From Vermamoeba vermiformis (taxonomy: Eukaryota > Tubulinea > Echinamoebida), in the NCBI GenBank assembly GCA_045837725.1, contig JBEWZL010000113.1:1-64000 (forward strand): a DNA stretch of 64,000 bases, written 5' to 3'. The translations under genes were made by a program, and so were the position numbers. Positions 36,948 through 49,361 of the stretch are shown one piece after another. Position 1 is the stretch's first letter. Each line of letters starts with the position of its first letter. The notes under the pieces are model-generated. The model did no database searches. It saw only the letters and a program-made list of their open reading frames with translations, and was not told where the DNA came from.

Positions 36948-39900
36948 ATGTTGCTTCGTGTACTTTGTAAATCATCCAAGATAATCGCTCGCCCTAGGGG
37001 CTCGAGCTTGACACGCCTGGCAAGAGGCGTTCCATCTCTCGAGAATCCGACTGCATCTCAACGTATTCAAGGCAAGTAATTATCGCGTATTGAAAATTTT
37101 TATTAATATATTACCGTGTTAGTGCCTACCCTTTGGTAAGTTTCTGGGTAATTGGAATGAACTCACTCGCATCGGGATTCTGACGTGACCTGATCCAGAT
37201 CATCTGACTGACTTTAGGGGTCTAAACTCGCCCAAAAATAGTGGTGTTTTCTCGCCCTACAATAGAGGTATTTTTACTACTCGCGCTCCTACATCAGGTT
37301 CGACTTTGCCGAATCAAGAATCAACTTCTTACCAGAGTAAGAGAGGTGCGTCTCTAAGAGAATGAAATTATAATAATACTAAGCGGCGAATTAATTATTG
37401 TTAGTTGCTGAATGGACTCGTGCTGACGTCGCTCAGTGGGCAAGCGATTACAATTTGCTTTGTAACAACGATGGCCGGTCTAAATTACATAATTATGATA
37501 TTACTGGCGAAGTATTAAGCACCTTTAACGAGAGTGCAATCAAGAGCAGCGGTTTAAGCACTGAGGAGGCTAGGCAAATATTTGCAGTAGCTGCTCGATA
37601 CATGCTAGCAACTAACGAGTGCAGCACCGCAATTATCATGAATAATGTGCAAGCGACTTTGGCAAGAATCAAGAACGTTCTTGAAAATGGCAAAAATCTC
37701 AAGTATCAGCAGGAGAACATTTCACCGCTTGCTGTGGATTGCTTACCGTTAGCAAACGATGGTCTTTATTGGGACACGGATTATTTTGAGGATATACGAG
37801 GCACGACGTTTTATGAAGAGTTCAAGGAACAAATTCAAGGGTCTGTTGCTTCCGTGCAGAATGCCAAGTTGCACCACTTGATTCAAAGTAAGTTCACAAC
37901 ACAAATAGTGCTATTTTTGACAGTTTTGAAGTGAGTGGCACTGGAAAAAGTCATGCAATGAAGCAATACATCCGGCAGCATGGTGGTGTATTCATTAGTT
38001 TCATACGTGAAACACATGGACAATTTCTGCGTGAAACTGAAGAAGCCATATCAAAAGTTATTAATGATACTCCCTACCTTCAATCAAGACAAGTAGGAAC
38101 ATTCAAGCAAGAGCAAAAATTCACAGAATTTGCAAAGATGGCAGTGGAGTCAATTCCATTATCATTTGTTGAATATGCAAAGTATTTTTACAAACATGGT
38201 AAGTTGGTGTAAGTTGGATAATGACTGAAATAACACCTTTACAGCCCAAGAGATAGGAATGAATGATGAGGACCAAAAAGAAGCATTTCTTCGTGCATCT
38301 TTGGATGAAGGTCAACCAGCAATCTTTGCATTGCACAAAAGGAATTTGAAACTGTTGCAAGAAAACCCAACTCAATACAACAGTCTGCGCTCTGATATCA
38401 TCACCTATGCTAAACAGCAGAAGATGACCTTTGCCTTTGATGAAATTCACCAAATGTCGGAGACCTTTGTAGGTCAATTTCTACACAGTGCAACCATAGT
38501 TAAAGGTGGAGTGCAAGTGTTTCAATCGACTGACAAAAAAGAGGTTACTGAAACTGAATGGCAAACGTTTCTTGTAAGTGTCTTAGCTCTCACATCTATG
38601 ATCTAATTTATTCTTCAGCATGAGAGATTGCGAAGAGAACGCCAAAAAAAATATCAGCCTGCAATGCCTGGAGATTTTCAACGACCCACATCACTGTTGT
38701 ACATCTTAGTGTTGGTAATGGAGGACTTTGCAAAACAAACAATTCCAGTAAGTCTGTAGACTTGCAGAATCTCAGCACTAACAATTTGTATAGCAAATGA
38801 CTGCATCAACAGTATATTCTTCAACCTTGTATAGCTTTAAAGGCGAGCTATATTCACGTGACAGACTGCCCATTATTCCAATTATAGTGCCGCAGATTGA
38901 TAATACTGTAGCAAGATTTCTCAATATTATCAAGCATGCATTTGGTCAAAAAGCAGAAGAATATCTACAAAAGAACCACCAACAAACTTTGCAAGATCTT
39001 TCATCTCACTCAAAGTTCCTTTTTGATATTTTTAGAGTTGAGCTCACTTGAACTCTCAACAAATACTAATATTAGTAGGAAAATCTATCATCCAAAACTA
39101 AGATTGAAGAATTGCTAGATGCCATGATGATCAGAGGGCAATTTACTGCCAAAAATTTCAGTACAAAATATTTAGAGGCTGCATTACAGCGTGATGAGTT
39201 GAAAAAGGTTTGCATTTAATTGTAACTTTATTGTATTAATTGGTCCTCAGGTGATGGCAAACACTGTTCTTCAAGTGAACCTTGGAGGTCATTTAGCAGA
39301 GCTTAGCCCTATAGAGGTAGAAGGGCTTGTCAGTTCTGGTGTTCTTCGGTTGCCAGAAGGATACAAATCAGGTTCAAGGTTTGGTGTAATTGCATCACAT
39401 TACGATGTTTATATGCACCAAGCTATGCATCAATATCCTTTACAAGAACTCATTCAAGTAAGAAGCAAAGGTACTGTATTTGTTCTTGACTAACAAAAGT
39501 TGCAGCTTGTACCTGCTCTTATTTGTGAAAATGCTCCAAACGACACTGGGCAGCTTGGCAAATATGCATGCTCCCTCCTGTTGAAACAGCATGCTCAAAC
39601 ATTTGCACCAGCTTCACTTTTATCGCTAGTGACAGAATTGAACTTAGCAAGTACTGCCAAAGATTTTGTTTTGTCACCAGCACTACATTGCAAGAGATGG
39701 CAAGATATCCCTGGAACTTGGACCATGTTTGAAGACTACCATGGGTACAAAGATGTTCTACTTCGACCTAGCCCAGCTGCAGGACCAGATGCAATATGTG
39801 TGCTCCTTAAATTTGGCACACAAGAGCCTGGTGGCTTTTTGCTACTTCAATCCAAGAACCATGCCCAATCACTGAACGAGAATGACTTACCTGCTGCTCT

Positions 39901-40338
39901 GAAGTCTGTCGATCCTAATCAAATGTTTAGAGGTGCAAAAAACCAACGACCACAGTTTGTTGCAGCTGTTAAAAAATTGCCTGCTACATTTGCATGGTTG
40001 CGAGTAAGTTAAATGAGAACTTAGCTCATGAACTTTCAATGCTAATCATAATGTAGGTTATTTATGCCAAAGCTTTTACAAAACAGGCATGGGAGGATAT
40101 TTGCAACTACAATACCACAGAACATGGCAAGAAGTTTCCAATCATCCTTCTGACTGCCCACAACCTTCCTACACTTCTTCAAACAACGGACATATTTGCA
40201 CCTATAAATTCACGAGGTACCCCAGACAGGCAAACAGCAGAAGGCCTTGACTCACCTGCTGGTATTCCGCCCAAAAGCCTTACAAAAAGAGAAATTGCTT
40301 CACTAACCCGAACCTATGGGCTAAAGCTTAAATTCTAA
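36948..40338 (+). CDS. Crinkler/RHS-type protein: SAM-like head, P-loop ATPase, REase-like domain
   Basis: About eleven exons join in frame from the ATG at 36948 to the TAA at 40336-40338 (about 970 residues). The N-terminus (MLLRVLCKSSKIIARPRGSS) is basic and acid-free like a mitochondrial presequence, then Ser/Pro-rich. Next comes a SAM-like domain (EWTRADVAQWASDYNL ... YDITGEVLSTFNESAIKSSG). Then a P-loop ATPase: Walker A MSGTGKSH and Walker B FAFDEIHQM. The C-terminal part has GPDAICVLLKF followed by GGFLLLQSKN, the D...(E/Q)xK core of a restriction-endonuclease fold. This ATPase plus nuclease-like order is that of the Crinkler-RHS class described by Aravind and colleagues as eukaryotic effectors derived from mobile elements. 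The gene appears intact and has local-type introns. Its task in this cell (defence, conflict or domesticated function) is unknown. Confidence 0.75.
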
Positions 40339-40431
40339 TCCAAACATTTATTTTACAGTTGTTTTGAACTCAATATGAAACAGTAATAAATAATCGACGT
40401 TTTACAGCACGTATTACTGCACTGCTTGACC

Positions 40432-43400
40432 TTATTTATCCAACGATGTTGCTGAAGGCGCTGCAGGTTTTTTGGCTCCAGGCCTCGGTGGAAGTTTCGG
40501 TCCGTTCAGCTGACCAACCGACGGATTTCTCAACATTGGAGGCTGTTTGTGTTGGCCCGGAGAGCCCGGAGAGCCCGGAGTTCGGTGACGCACCACCGCT
40601 CACCGCCATTGGTCGCTTTTTAGCTGGCGCAGCCAATCCCTTTGCGTTAGGACCGGGAGCCACGGGCTTTTCCAACGCGTGTCGCGTGCCAGCTGCAGCA
40701 GGGCGAGCAAGAACAGGAGCTATAAATAGACATTAATAATCACGTGTGATAAGAATAAGCGGCTAGATTACACGTACCACCATTCTCGCGAGGTGATGAA
40801 GGTGTCGCAAGGTTCACGTCGTGTCTGTGCGACTCTGGCGCTGAAATTCGTTTGTTGTAAGGAGGGGCTGATTGCGGGCCACTGCTCGGTCCGTCACGTG
40901 GTGAAGACGCCTTCGATGAGTCCGGTGAACCATTAGTGCTGTTGTTCGGTGAATTCTTCGTGCCACTGAGGTTCAGTTGTTGAGGCTTGATAGCGTCGCT
41001 CAACCGAGGTGCAGGGGTAGGACTTGAATTAGGCCCCGCGACAATTTGATTGGCATTGAGCTTAGGATCACTCGGACGTCTCGGGGCAGGAGTCGGTGAC
41101 GTTGGTGTCGAGCCATTGGGACTCGTAATCTGATTGTCGTTCAACTCGCCGCTACTTGGCTGCTTTCGCAACGTGCCACTATTAACAGCGTTGCCTTTAG
41201 AAGGGTCACTGGGCCTTCGCGGAGCTGGCACGGGCGCTGCATTCGCGTTAGGACTATTGGCTTGATTGGCGTTCATTTCCGCAACGCTCGGCTGTCTTCT
41301 CAAAGCACCACCAGACGTGCCTCGTGGCGTTGTTGGCGGCGTCGGTCTCGTCATTGGCGTTGGTGAGCCTTCGTCATGAGTGTTCGCGCTTGTTACTTGA
41401 CTGGACACATCAGCAACGCTCGGCTGTTTCCGCAAAGTGCCACCAGAAGTGCCGCGAGGTGTCGTCGGTGGCGTGGGTCTCGTCATGGGCGAGGACTCAC
41501 GGTCGTCCTTGTTCACTTGACTCGTGTTCAGCGCTGGGTCACTAGGCTTCTTCGTGACTTGGCCCGTGTTCAATGAGGGGTCACTGGCCTTCTTAGTGAT
41601 CTGGCCCTCGTTCAGAGCAGGATCGCTCGGTTTCTTCGTGATACTCGGCGAGGTCTGTTCTTCCGTAGGGTGATTTGGCGACAAGGGCGGTGATTTAATG
41701 TTAGGTTTTGAGGCATTTCTAACTATTGTCGGCGGGGCAGTAACGCTATTAGCGGCATTTCTAGGGGACTCTTGGGTCGGGCTGGCGCTATTATTGGTGT
41801 TGTTGTTATTGCTACTATTGTACAAAGCGGGGTTTGGCGCTAATGAAGGGCTCGGCATGCGTCTATCTGGAACGCCTGTTGAGCGGCTATTTGGACTTGT
41901 CGGCCTTAATGTTTCATATGGTCGTTTTATTCCTACAATTTTGAATCAATATTGGAGCATTATTAAGCTGAAAACATTTTCCGAAGAAATCTTTCGGAGA
42001 AAATTAAGATTTTGGATTAGAGACCATGCCGCAATAACTTACCTGCTTTCATATTCTCGCGTTGCACGAATTTATGTAGATCAGCTGGATTAACCATAAC
42101 AGAAGCTCTCAGCGACAATTTTTCAAATAGAAGTCCGGCTTCGTTGTCTTCTTCTTTTACCGGCGGTTTTAACGTGACACTCATAGCGCCACTTGTAGTA
42201 TTTGTTTGGTTCTTGCCTTCAGCGGATGACTCTGAGACTGATTCCTCACTAGACCAAAAAAGTTAGACAGATCCGTATCAATTAATATCCTTAAAATATT
42301 TTCGGGCTGTCGCTCGTAAAAAAGTGTTATTGTTATCGCTTATGGTTATTTTTATATAAAGAATCGACTTACTTGATTGACGGAGGTCGATCTGATTTAT
42401 CTTTGTCTTTCTTGTCCTTATCCTTGTCTTTATGAGTTCCTGATGTCCTCTTCTTAGAGCCCTTATGACTACCTGATTTTCTTGAATTCTTCGGCGAGGA
42501 ATTATTGGAATTGGAATTATTGGCTGGAACATTTGGCGACGCGGGTCCTGGAGAATTCAGCGGTGTACCTGATTCGCTAGCTGAATCAGATTTCAAAAGT
42601 TCAATAGGTATTCTACTATCTTCTCTTTGTATATTATCCATCCTTTCATCTGCAACGAAATATTAGATCCAAGATCAAGATGCGAATCCGCAGAAAAATT
42701 TGCTCGAACGGTATGCTAATGACGATAATATGATTATACGTACTCATCTTATTATTATAATCTGCAATTGTTTCCACTAACGAGACAATCCAACTGGCCT
42801 TTTCTTCGAGACTTTTTGATTGAAAATACAACATTTTTCGTTGCGGGCTAATGCACAGCTGGAAAAAATGTCCGTTGACTGTAATTGCATTATATTAAGG
42901 ATAATAATGCATAAAATAATATTAAGATAATTTTTAAAATTAATTGGCAGGTGTCAAGATCGTTTTGAGAATGGTCGAAAAAACGGATCTGGTCCTTCAA
43001 CCAATTAACGTAAACCAATATCGTTAAATAAGGATACGATCATCGCTCTCGGGTATATCGAGCACTGATACTGCATGAAGACTAGCGACAATTTTGACTT
43101 TCAATTTTTTGGATCCAAGTTTGAACGCACTCGCGAATGAATTGCCTTGCTGTGCAAACACCAAGATATCGTTGAACAAAAAGAATGTGATCTGTAATAG
43201 TGCTTGGTAAGTACATGAACTATATACCATTGCGAGTTCTTACCTCTTTTTTACGGTGTTTTTCTATTCGTGTAAAACTGGCCTCTCGAATAAATTTTCG
43301 GTGCGGAGCCACCAAATTCTACGATAAAGTAAGCATAATTAGCCTTATATTTCGCATATATATGCACATATATGATAATATTATCGTATTAACATACGTC

Positions 43401-44946
43401 AGGAGGGTTACTCAATCGATTTTCAATTGCCACGATTTTGTTCATTCGTTCGTGTTCTTCAATGTCTTTATTAACTTCATCAGCAACCTAAATATATTAT
43501 TAATATCGTATGATAAGCTATTAATATAGTAAAGATAGCGTGGCAAATGGTGCACGTACTTCAACAATTGCTTGCAAAGCCTCTTTGATATTTCCATAGT
43601 CCATATTTGTAGAAGGCGTTTGTTTGATTAATTCTTCTAATAATAAGCGATATCGCGGAATCCTAATATTTTAACGATTAATTAATGATAAATATAGCTA
43701 TATTTTTTTTGTTTGGATCCTTTGCAAGCTAAAATTGTCTAAAAAAATAAATCATGATGAAATTACAGTGCAATTTTGCAATCATAATACAAGGATCAAA
43801 TAGATGCACAATGAATAAAAAATAAACGACATGACGCATGACGTTCGCAACTTTGTTGAATTGTTACCTTTGTACTGGCATAATTAGTAAATCTCTTAAT
43901 TGCATGTGTTCTTTATGCTTGGTTCGTTGGGTCTAAAATAGCCGTTAGTCATAGATACGAAAAAGATTCGTTAAAATGATGTAATAGCAATTTCTAGATC
44001 TAGATCAGGAATTAATTGCTAAAAAAATATCGAATGTATTCATATAGAGCACATCCTCGAGTTTGGATCGTAATTTCTTCTCCTAACTGAAATTGAATCC
44101 AGATCCAAAAAAAAATGAAATTTTTGACAACCGTGAGTTACTCTTATTATTCCTACCTCCATAAAGTTTTTAAAGTCCTTATGCTTGGCCTGTAGCTTCA
44201 ATAATAAAGCTTGACTATGATCATAATTGCGAAGATACTCTGCATACATTTTGAAATACGGAGTCTGCATAAAATTAGGTTAATTTACCGCGGCTAATTT
44301 TGACGATCGAATGAACATTCGAAATTTAAAATTTCCGATCTAAATTTACATTTCAAATTCAAATTTTATCGGATCCAAAAAAAAACCTATTATGGAAAGC
44401 AATGTAGAAGAGAGCGAATTCCAAAATTATTGGCAAGCTCTACTGCGAGCTTGCCTTTGCTAAAGTATAGTAAATACATACCATCTTCACAAAAATATCG
44501 CCCAGTTGAAAGGATGCACGTTTATTGTTCATCCGTGTCCTAAGTTGAGCTGAGAGTTCATAATTGAATTGATAGATAATCTCCACGTTTGCAAATAGTA
44601 CTTTGATGTCATCTGCGCTTAATACTTGTTCAGGCGTTCCAACGAGGGCTCGGATTGGCAATATAAAGATCTGATCAAAAATTAATAACTGTAGGTGTCA
44701 AAAAAATCCTATAATAGTGCAGCACGATAATACACTCCAAATAGCCATCATAGGCGGTTGAAACAAAATTCTAGGATGAATTCTCGTTGTTGCGTGTAAA
44801 AGTGCCATAAAATTGAGATTGGCAGTGATTAACCATTTACATGATGATTGAATTATTACCTTCACCAATCGCTCTAAAAAATTAACATAACTCTGCTCTG
44901 TTTTGACAATTTCTTCAAGCACTTCAAACCGTCTTGAAAAATCCAT
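40432..44946 (-). CDS. Rho guanine nucleotide exchange factor (DH-PH) with repetitive proline-rich tail
   Basis: About fourteen exons, roughly 900 residues. The DH domain starts at once (RFEVLEEIVKTEQSYVNFLE) and contains LFANVEIIYQFN and the hallmark LLIMPVQRIPRYRLLLEEL. A PH domain follows (ITFFLFNDILVFAQQG ... KASWIVSLVE). The rest is low-complexity: a Lys/Asp/Ser region, then Pro/Ser repeats including three KK.SDP.LN units, two PMTRPTPPTTPRGTSGG units and several PAPRRPSDP motifs that fit SH3 ligands. The C-terminus reads PKLPPRPGAKKP. The last intron (40543-40603, 61 bp) is inferred because splicing restores the repeat frame; retaining it gives a different tail. A possible 5' exon near 45068-45140 (PKLIDEFDKQFG) was not joined. 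DH-PH proteins activate Rho/Rac GTPases at membranes. Confidence 0.85.
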
Positions 44947-45400
44947 AGTTGGATGTCGATATCTACACAAAGAGATAAATATCGACCAGTAGGCCTGTAT
45001 ACGTTGAGTATAGGGCCTTGTTAATTATATGATGTGTTGTTGCTTCAACTGGGTTGTGCACAAAAAAATCTTGAAGCGCGAAATTATGAAGTCCATGCCA
45101 AACTGCTTGTCAAATTCATCAATCAGTTTCGGTCTGAAAAAACAATTAGCGCAATATCATAGTTAATATACCCCTTAAATTACAACAAATCCCAGCGAAA
45201 TCGAACATTGCCTACATCTCAGAAAAATTGAGGAACTAATTTGAATTGCAGAGAATGCACGCGTTGCGATAAGCGTACATTGGCGATGTATAATGCTAAT
45301 GTCAACTATTAAAATTCTTTTTTCTAACGGTCTAAGTCTTTTGCTCGCGTCTTTTTGTTTTTTATTCAATTTCTCTAGTGAGCGCAACAACAACGCAAAA

Positions 45401-47328
45401 ATGTCCTCAGACGACGAATATGATATGATGTACGACTCTGAAGGAGACGCTGATATTGGCGGCTCTGACAACGGATCTGAACAGAGTGGAAGTGAGGATG
45501 AAGATCCTGAGGTTGAAGTTGAAAACAAATACTTCGAAGCCAAGGGTTAGTATTTGTGGATAAATAATTATAGTGCACGTAGTAACGACGCGTTATTATT
45601 TTAGAATTGGCTGAGGAGGACCCTAGAGAAGGTTTGACCGCCTTTGAGGAAGTTTTAGATTTAGCTTCAAAATTGAAGAAAAAAGATGATGAAGAGAAAA
45701 ACTGGTTAGTATTAATTTTTAGAATTATATTTGTATCGATTCACCGATATTCTAATTTTATTAGCAACTTTATTGTCGAATGCTAATAATTTTTGGTATT
45801 GCAGGGGATTTAAGGCCTTGAAGAGAATTATTAAGCTCAATCACCAACTCAAAAAGCATGATAAAGTTAAGGAAAAATATCAACGCATGTTGAAGGACTT
45901 TAGCGCTGTTTTGGTCTCTCAAGAAAAAGCCCTTAACAATTTATTGGATGCTATTGCAGAATCACCCCACATTAAAGATTTATATGATTTGACACTCGAG
46001 TCATTCGAAAAGAACGGAAATAAGGTAAATTTATTTAAAATAAGATTGTCTGTCAATTTAAATTATTTTTCAAATCTATGGTCTTTATTGCTTAACCAAC
46101 AATTTTTTCGCATTTATGCAAACGACAATTATTAACGACATATTTTCATATTTTTAGAAAGCATGCTTGCGTTTGGAGCTTCGTCTCACCAAGGTCTTGG
46201 CTCAAAAGAAGGATTTCGTTACTCTCGAAAAGGTACGTTCAAAATTCTTTTAATCAAACCAGCTTATTAACCTCTATATATAAAGAAATTGCGCAAAATG
46301 CACGCTGAATGCCAACTTCCTGACGGCCGCGACGATCCCAGCAAAGGCAATCAGCTGATGGAGATCTATGCTATGGAAATCTCTATGCACTCTGCTCGTG
46401 CTAACTACAGAAAATTAAAGGAGCTCTATGAAAAGGCTCTTCAAATCAAGGGTCTCTGTAACCCCAAGATCTCGGGTATCATCCACGAATGCGGTGGCAA
46501 GATGCACATGCGGTAAGTTCCAAGCGCTTTTTATACTACAGAAACAATAATTCAAAAGTATTTTGCGCTGTTTTATTATGTAGAAGCGATTCTAATGATT
46601 TATTCAATTTAGTGAGCGTAACTGGGTTAACGCCAACACTGATTTCTTCGAGGCTTTCAAGAACTACGACGACGCTGGTGCTCGCTCTGACAGCGTCAAG
46701 TGCTTGAAGTAAGTAGTAGCCGGCAATGTGATTATAAGGGTACCTTTGTCTAACCTATCAATTAATTAGGTACTTAGTATTGGCTAACATGTTGAGCGGA
46801 TCCAAGATCAATCCTTTCGACGAACAACGAGCCAAGTCGTACCAAAACAATAAGGACATTCGCGCTATGATTGACCTCATCGACGCCTACCAACGACACG
46901 TGATCAAGGCCTTCGAGAAGGTGTTGAAGGAGAACAAGGAAGCTATTTTGGGTGACGAGTTCATTGCGGACTACATCCAAGATCTGATGAAATCTTTGCG
47001 CTCTGAAGTGTTGTTGGAGCTTATCCAGCCTTACACCAACATCAGCTTGCCGTTCATTTCCAAGGAGTTGAATATTACGCCTAAGGAAGTCGAGGACTTG
47101 TTGGTCGAGTTGATTCTTGACAACAAGATCCGCGGTCACATTGATCAAGTCAACCAAATGCTCTTGTTGTCTGCTACTAAGTACGTATTCACAGTGCCTA
47201 GTACTATCAATATATATATTAATCTACGGTCTCGTAGGTCTTCTTCGTACTGGAAATACAGATCGATCCAGAAGTGGACCGACAACTTGACGTCATTGGA
47301 GAAGACTATTTTGGGTCGCGTCAACTAA
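45401..47328 (+). CDS. CSN2: COP9 signalosome complex subunit 2
   Basis: Eight exons from the ATG at 45401 to the stop at 47328 encode about 435 residues. The acidic N-terminus (MSSDDEYDMMYDSEGDADIG) and ENKYFEAKGL-like start match the CSN2/TRIP15 family. Further hallmarks: WGFKALKRIIKLN, HECGGKMHMRE, TDFFEAFKNYD, CLKYLVLANML, INPFD, the PCI domain line ISLPFISKELNI and IDQVNQMLLL, and a C-terminal helix WTDNLTSLEK. CSN2 is a PCI scaffold subunit of the signalosome that removes Nedd8 from cullins. Length is normal for the family. The first three exons are short, as elsewhere in the window. F-box proteins such as the one at 731-4512 belong to the same ubiquitin pathway, but the genes are not linked functionally by position. 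Confidence 0.95.
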
Positions 47329-47651
47329 AGTTACTTCATGCCGCGCACGAGCTCAATAATAGTAACATTTAAATGTAATTAAGACGTTGCTTAACCGATC
47401 CCAAAAAATTGTACATCTGGCCGAGTTGAATTTTAGTTGTATTGATTCATGCTTATGGTTTTAAAATAAAGGTACGGTTATTGTAAGTGTTTGTATCAAG
47501 CAGTTTTTGGGCTGGAATTTACACATAAGAAAGAGCCGGGATCCACATTTTCTCAACTAAGCGCACTGTTGAAGAGCAAACTTGACTCCTTAATATTATT
47601 TTAAGAACAGTATTGTAATTTTGCGGATCCGATCTAAACCGAAATTCAACT

Positions 47652-48155
47652 ATGGAAACAGAAGGAGTGCAGGTTAGACAGCTCGTACCGGATGACTTTG
47701 AGATCTGGAAAGAAATACGATTAGAAGGTGTTAAAAATCATCCAACGTCTTTTGGAGGATCTTTTGAAGAGGAAAGTCTTCGATCGGACGAGAAATGGCG
47801 ATCCTCCTTGCTTGCCTCGAATATCTTTGGCGCATTTATTCAAGAAAAAATTGTAGGATGCTTAGGATATTATATTTGTGACGGACAAAAGATGAAACAC
47901 CGCGGAAACGTTTTTGGAATGTACATCCGGCCAGAAGCTCGCGGAAAAGGCGTTGGAAAGATTTTGATGAACTACGTACACGATCACGCGAAAGATTGTG
48001 TGATGCAATTACATTTAACTGTATTGACAACTAACTACGCTGCAATTAACTTGTATTTGAAGTGCGGATTCGTGATCTACGGAACAGAACCTCGTAGTTT
48101 AAAGGTGGATGGCTTATTTTACGATGAATATATGATGGTCCTGTACATAAAGTAG
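47652..48155 (+). CDS. GNAT-family N-acetyltransferase
   Basis: A single open frame of 167 codons with no intron. It shows the GNAT acetyl-CoA site GMYIRPEARGKGVGKILM (R/Q-x-x-G-x-G/A), a beta-bulge strand IVGCLGYYI before it, and the closing NYAAINLYLKCGFVIYG, which is typical of small bacterial-type acetyltransferases of the RimI/YhhY kind. It probably acetylates an amine of a small molecule or protein; the substrate cannot be told. Lack of introns in a gene-dense, intron-rich region and its bacterial look suggest transfer from bacteria, though short single-exon genes also occur natively. Confidence 0.85.
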   Translation: METEGVQVRQLVPDDFEIWKEIRLEGVKNHPTSFGGSFEEESLRSDEKWRSSLLASNIFGAFIQEKIVGCLGYYICDGQKMKHRGNVFGMYIRPEARGKGVGKILMNYVHDHAKDCVMQLHLTVLTTNYAAINLYLKCGFVIYGTEPRSLKVDGLFYDEYMMVLYIK

Positions 48156-48694
48156 CAATTTGACTCGAATAAATTGCATTCATGCAAAATCACTTCTGAC
48201 ACTGGCAGAGAGCGGCAGAACGAGATTATTGTTCGAAATTGAGACAAGTCGTTTCCATAATATTTTTGTAAATTTTAATGGCTAACACAAGTTTGGTACA
48301 CTTTCAATATTAAAATTAAATAAAGCCGCAGTTCACGTTTGGCTTCTGTTATAAACGGTGCCCCAGCAACCTTTCTTCGGCAACAAAACAGGCAGATGTT
48401 TTGCATAGCCTGCAGGTTGGGTTATTCTACGACAATTAGTTATGTCAGATCTACGGTTTTTTCATGCACCTACTTTAATTCGATACCCATAGACGACATC
48501 GGGCTTAATATCAGCGTTCCATTAGGTCTTCAAACAATACATCGCAGAATGAAGGCCTAATCGCAAGAATCAAAGTAAGTACCAGAAACAAATCCAAGCA
48601 GAAAAACCTACTTATTCAACTTCTCTGTAACGTTCTTTGGCTCAGGGATGGCCTGACCTTTTTGTAATCGTTTTTAAAATCGGTCTCCTTCTTC

Positions 48695-49144
48695 TTAGTT
48701 ACCGAGGGACGATTTGTTGTTTTTTTCGATGGTTAGCTCAATTGCCTTAAAAGCGTTGTAGAGCTGCAGAAAATTAATAGGTGCTCCAATTTAGCAAAAA
48801 ATAATTTTACCGCATCGATATCTTCGGTGGTAGAAGTGTACTGAAGCAGATCTACTGCTTCTCTCTTGATCGAAAGTTTTATTAGTTAACTTGCGTAAAG
48901 TTAAATATTGCTTACATGTAGTGACTATCAGGAGGTTCATCAAGAGCCACTGGGCTTGAGCGGTGTAATCTTTTCCAGCACATGCCACAAAAGTTGCCAG
49001 GATAATGAGTACTATCCGGGATTGCAGCGACTTCCAAAATTAAATGCATAGAATTCCTGTTAAATACGTTAGATTTTCTGATAACTCTGATCCAGTTGCT
49101 TACCCAAAATTGACAAAATTGAATGACAATGCTGCCATGAACAT
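48695..49144 (-). CDS. Doubtful small multi-exon gene
   Basis: Four exons can be joined in frame from an ATG at 49144: a hydrophobic start (MFMAALSFNFVNFG), a segment with a Cys pair (NFCGMCWKRLHRSS), a helix (AVDLLQYTSTTEDIDAL) and YNAFKAIELTIEKNN ending at a TAA near 48695. The intron boundaries have GT-AG ends, but the joints are not forced by homology, and the family is unknown. It may equally be non-coding. Confidence 0.3.
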
Positions 49145-49361
49145 GAAGAAAGGTGCTTCATTTTCTCTCTTTTGGTCGCTAGAGTTGTTTTTGAGCAACT
49201 GTAGAGAAGTAGAATGTTTGCCTTACTTTTAGTCCAATTATTGTGGTCCCTGGGAGGCCAAGGTGTCGATCAACTTTCCTGTAGACCGAGGTTTAGTCTT
49301 CTTAATGAAGTAGACTCGGTCTGTTAGTTGATGGTATCCCGAGATGAAACCTATGACTAAT

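Noticed and set aside
45068-45140. Possible 5' exon of the RhoGEF (PKLIDEFDKQFGMDF)
   Set aside because: It reads sensibly but no donor joins it in frame to the DH exon; kept only as a note.
45175-45543. Minus-strand Ser-rich frame at the CSN2 start
   Set aside because: Mirror of the acidic Asp/Glu/Ser N-terminus of CSN2.
46774-47157. Minus-strand frame of 127 codons inside CSN2
   Set aside because: Antisense to the PCI exon, which has strong family identity.
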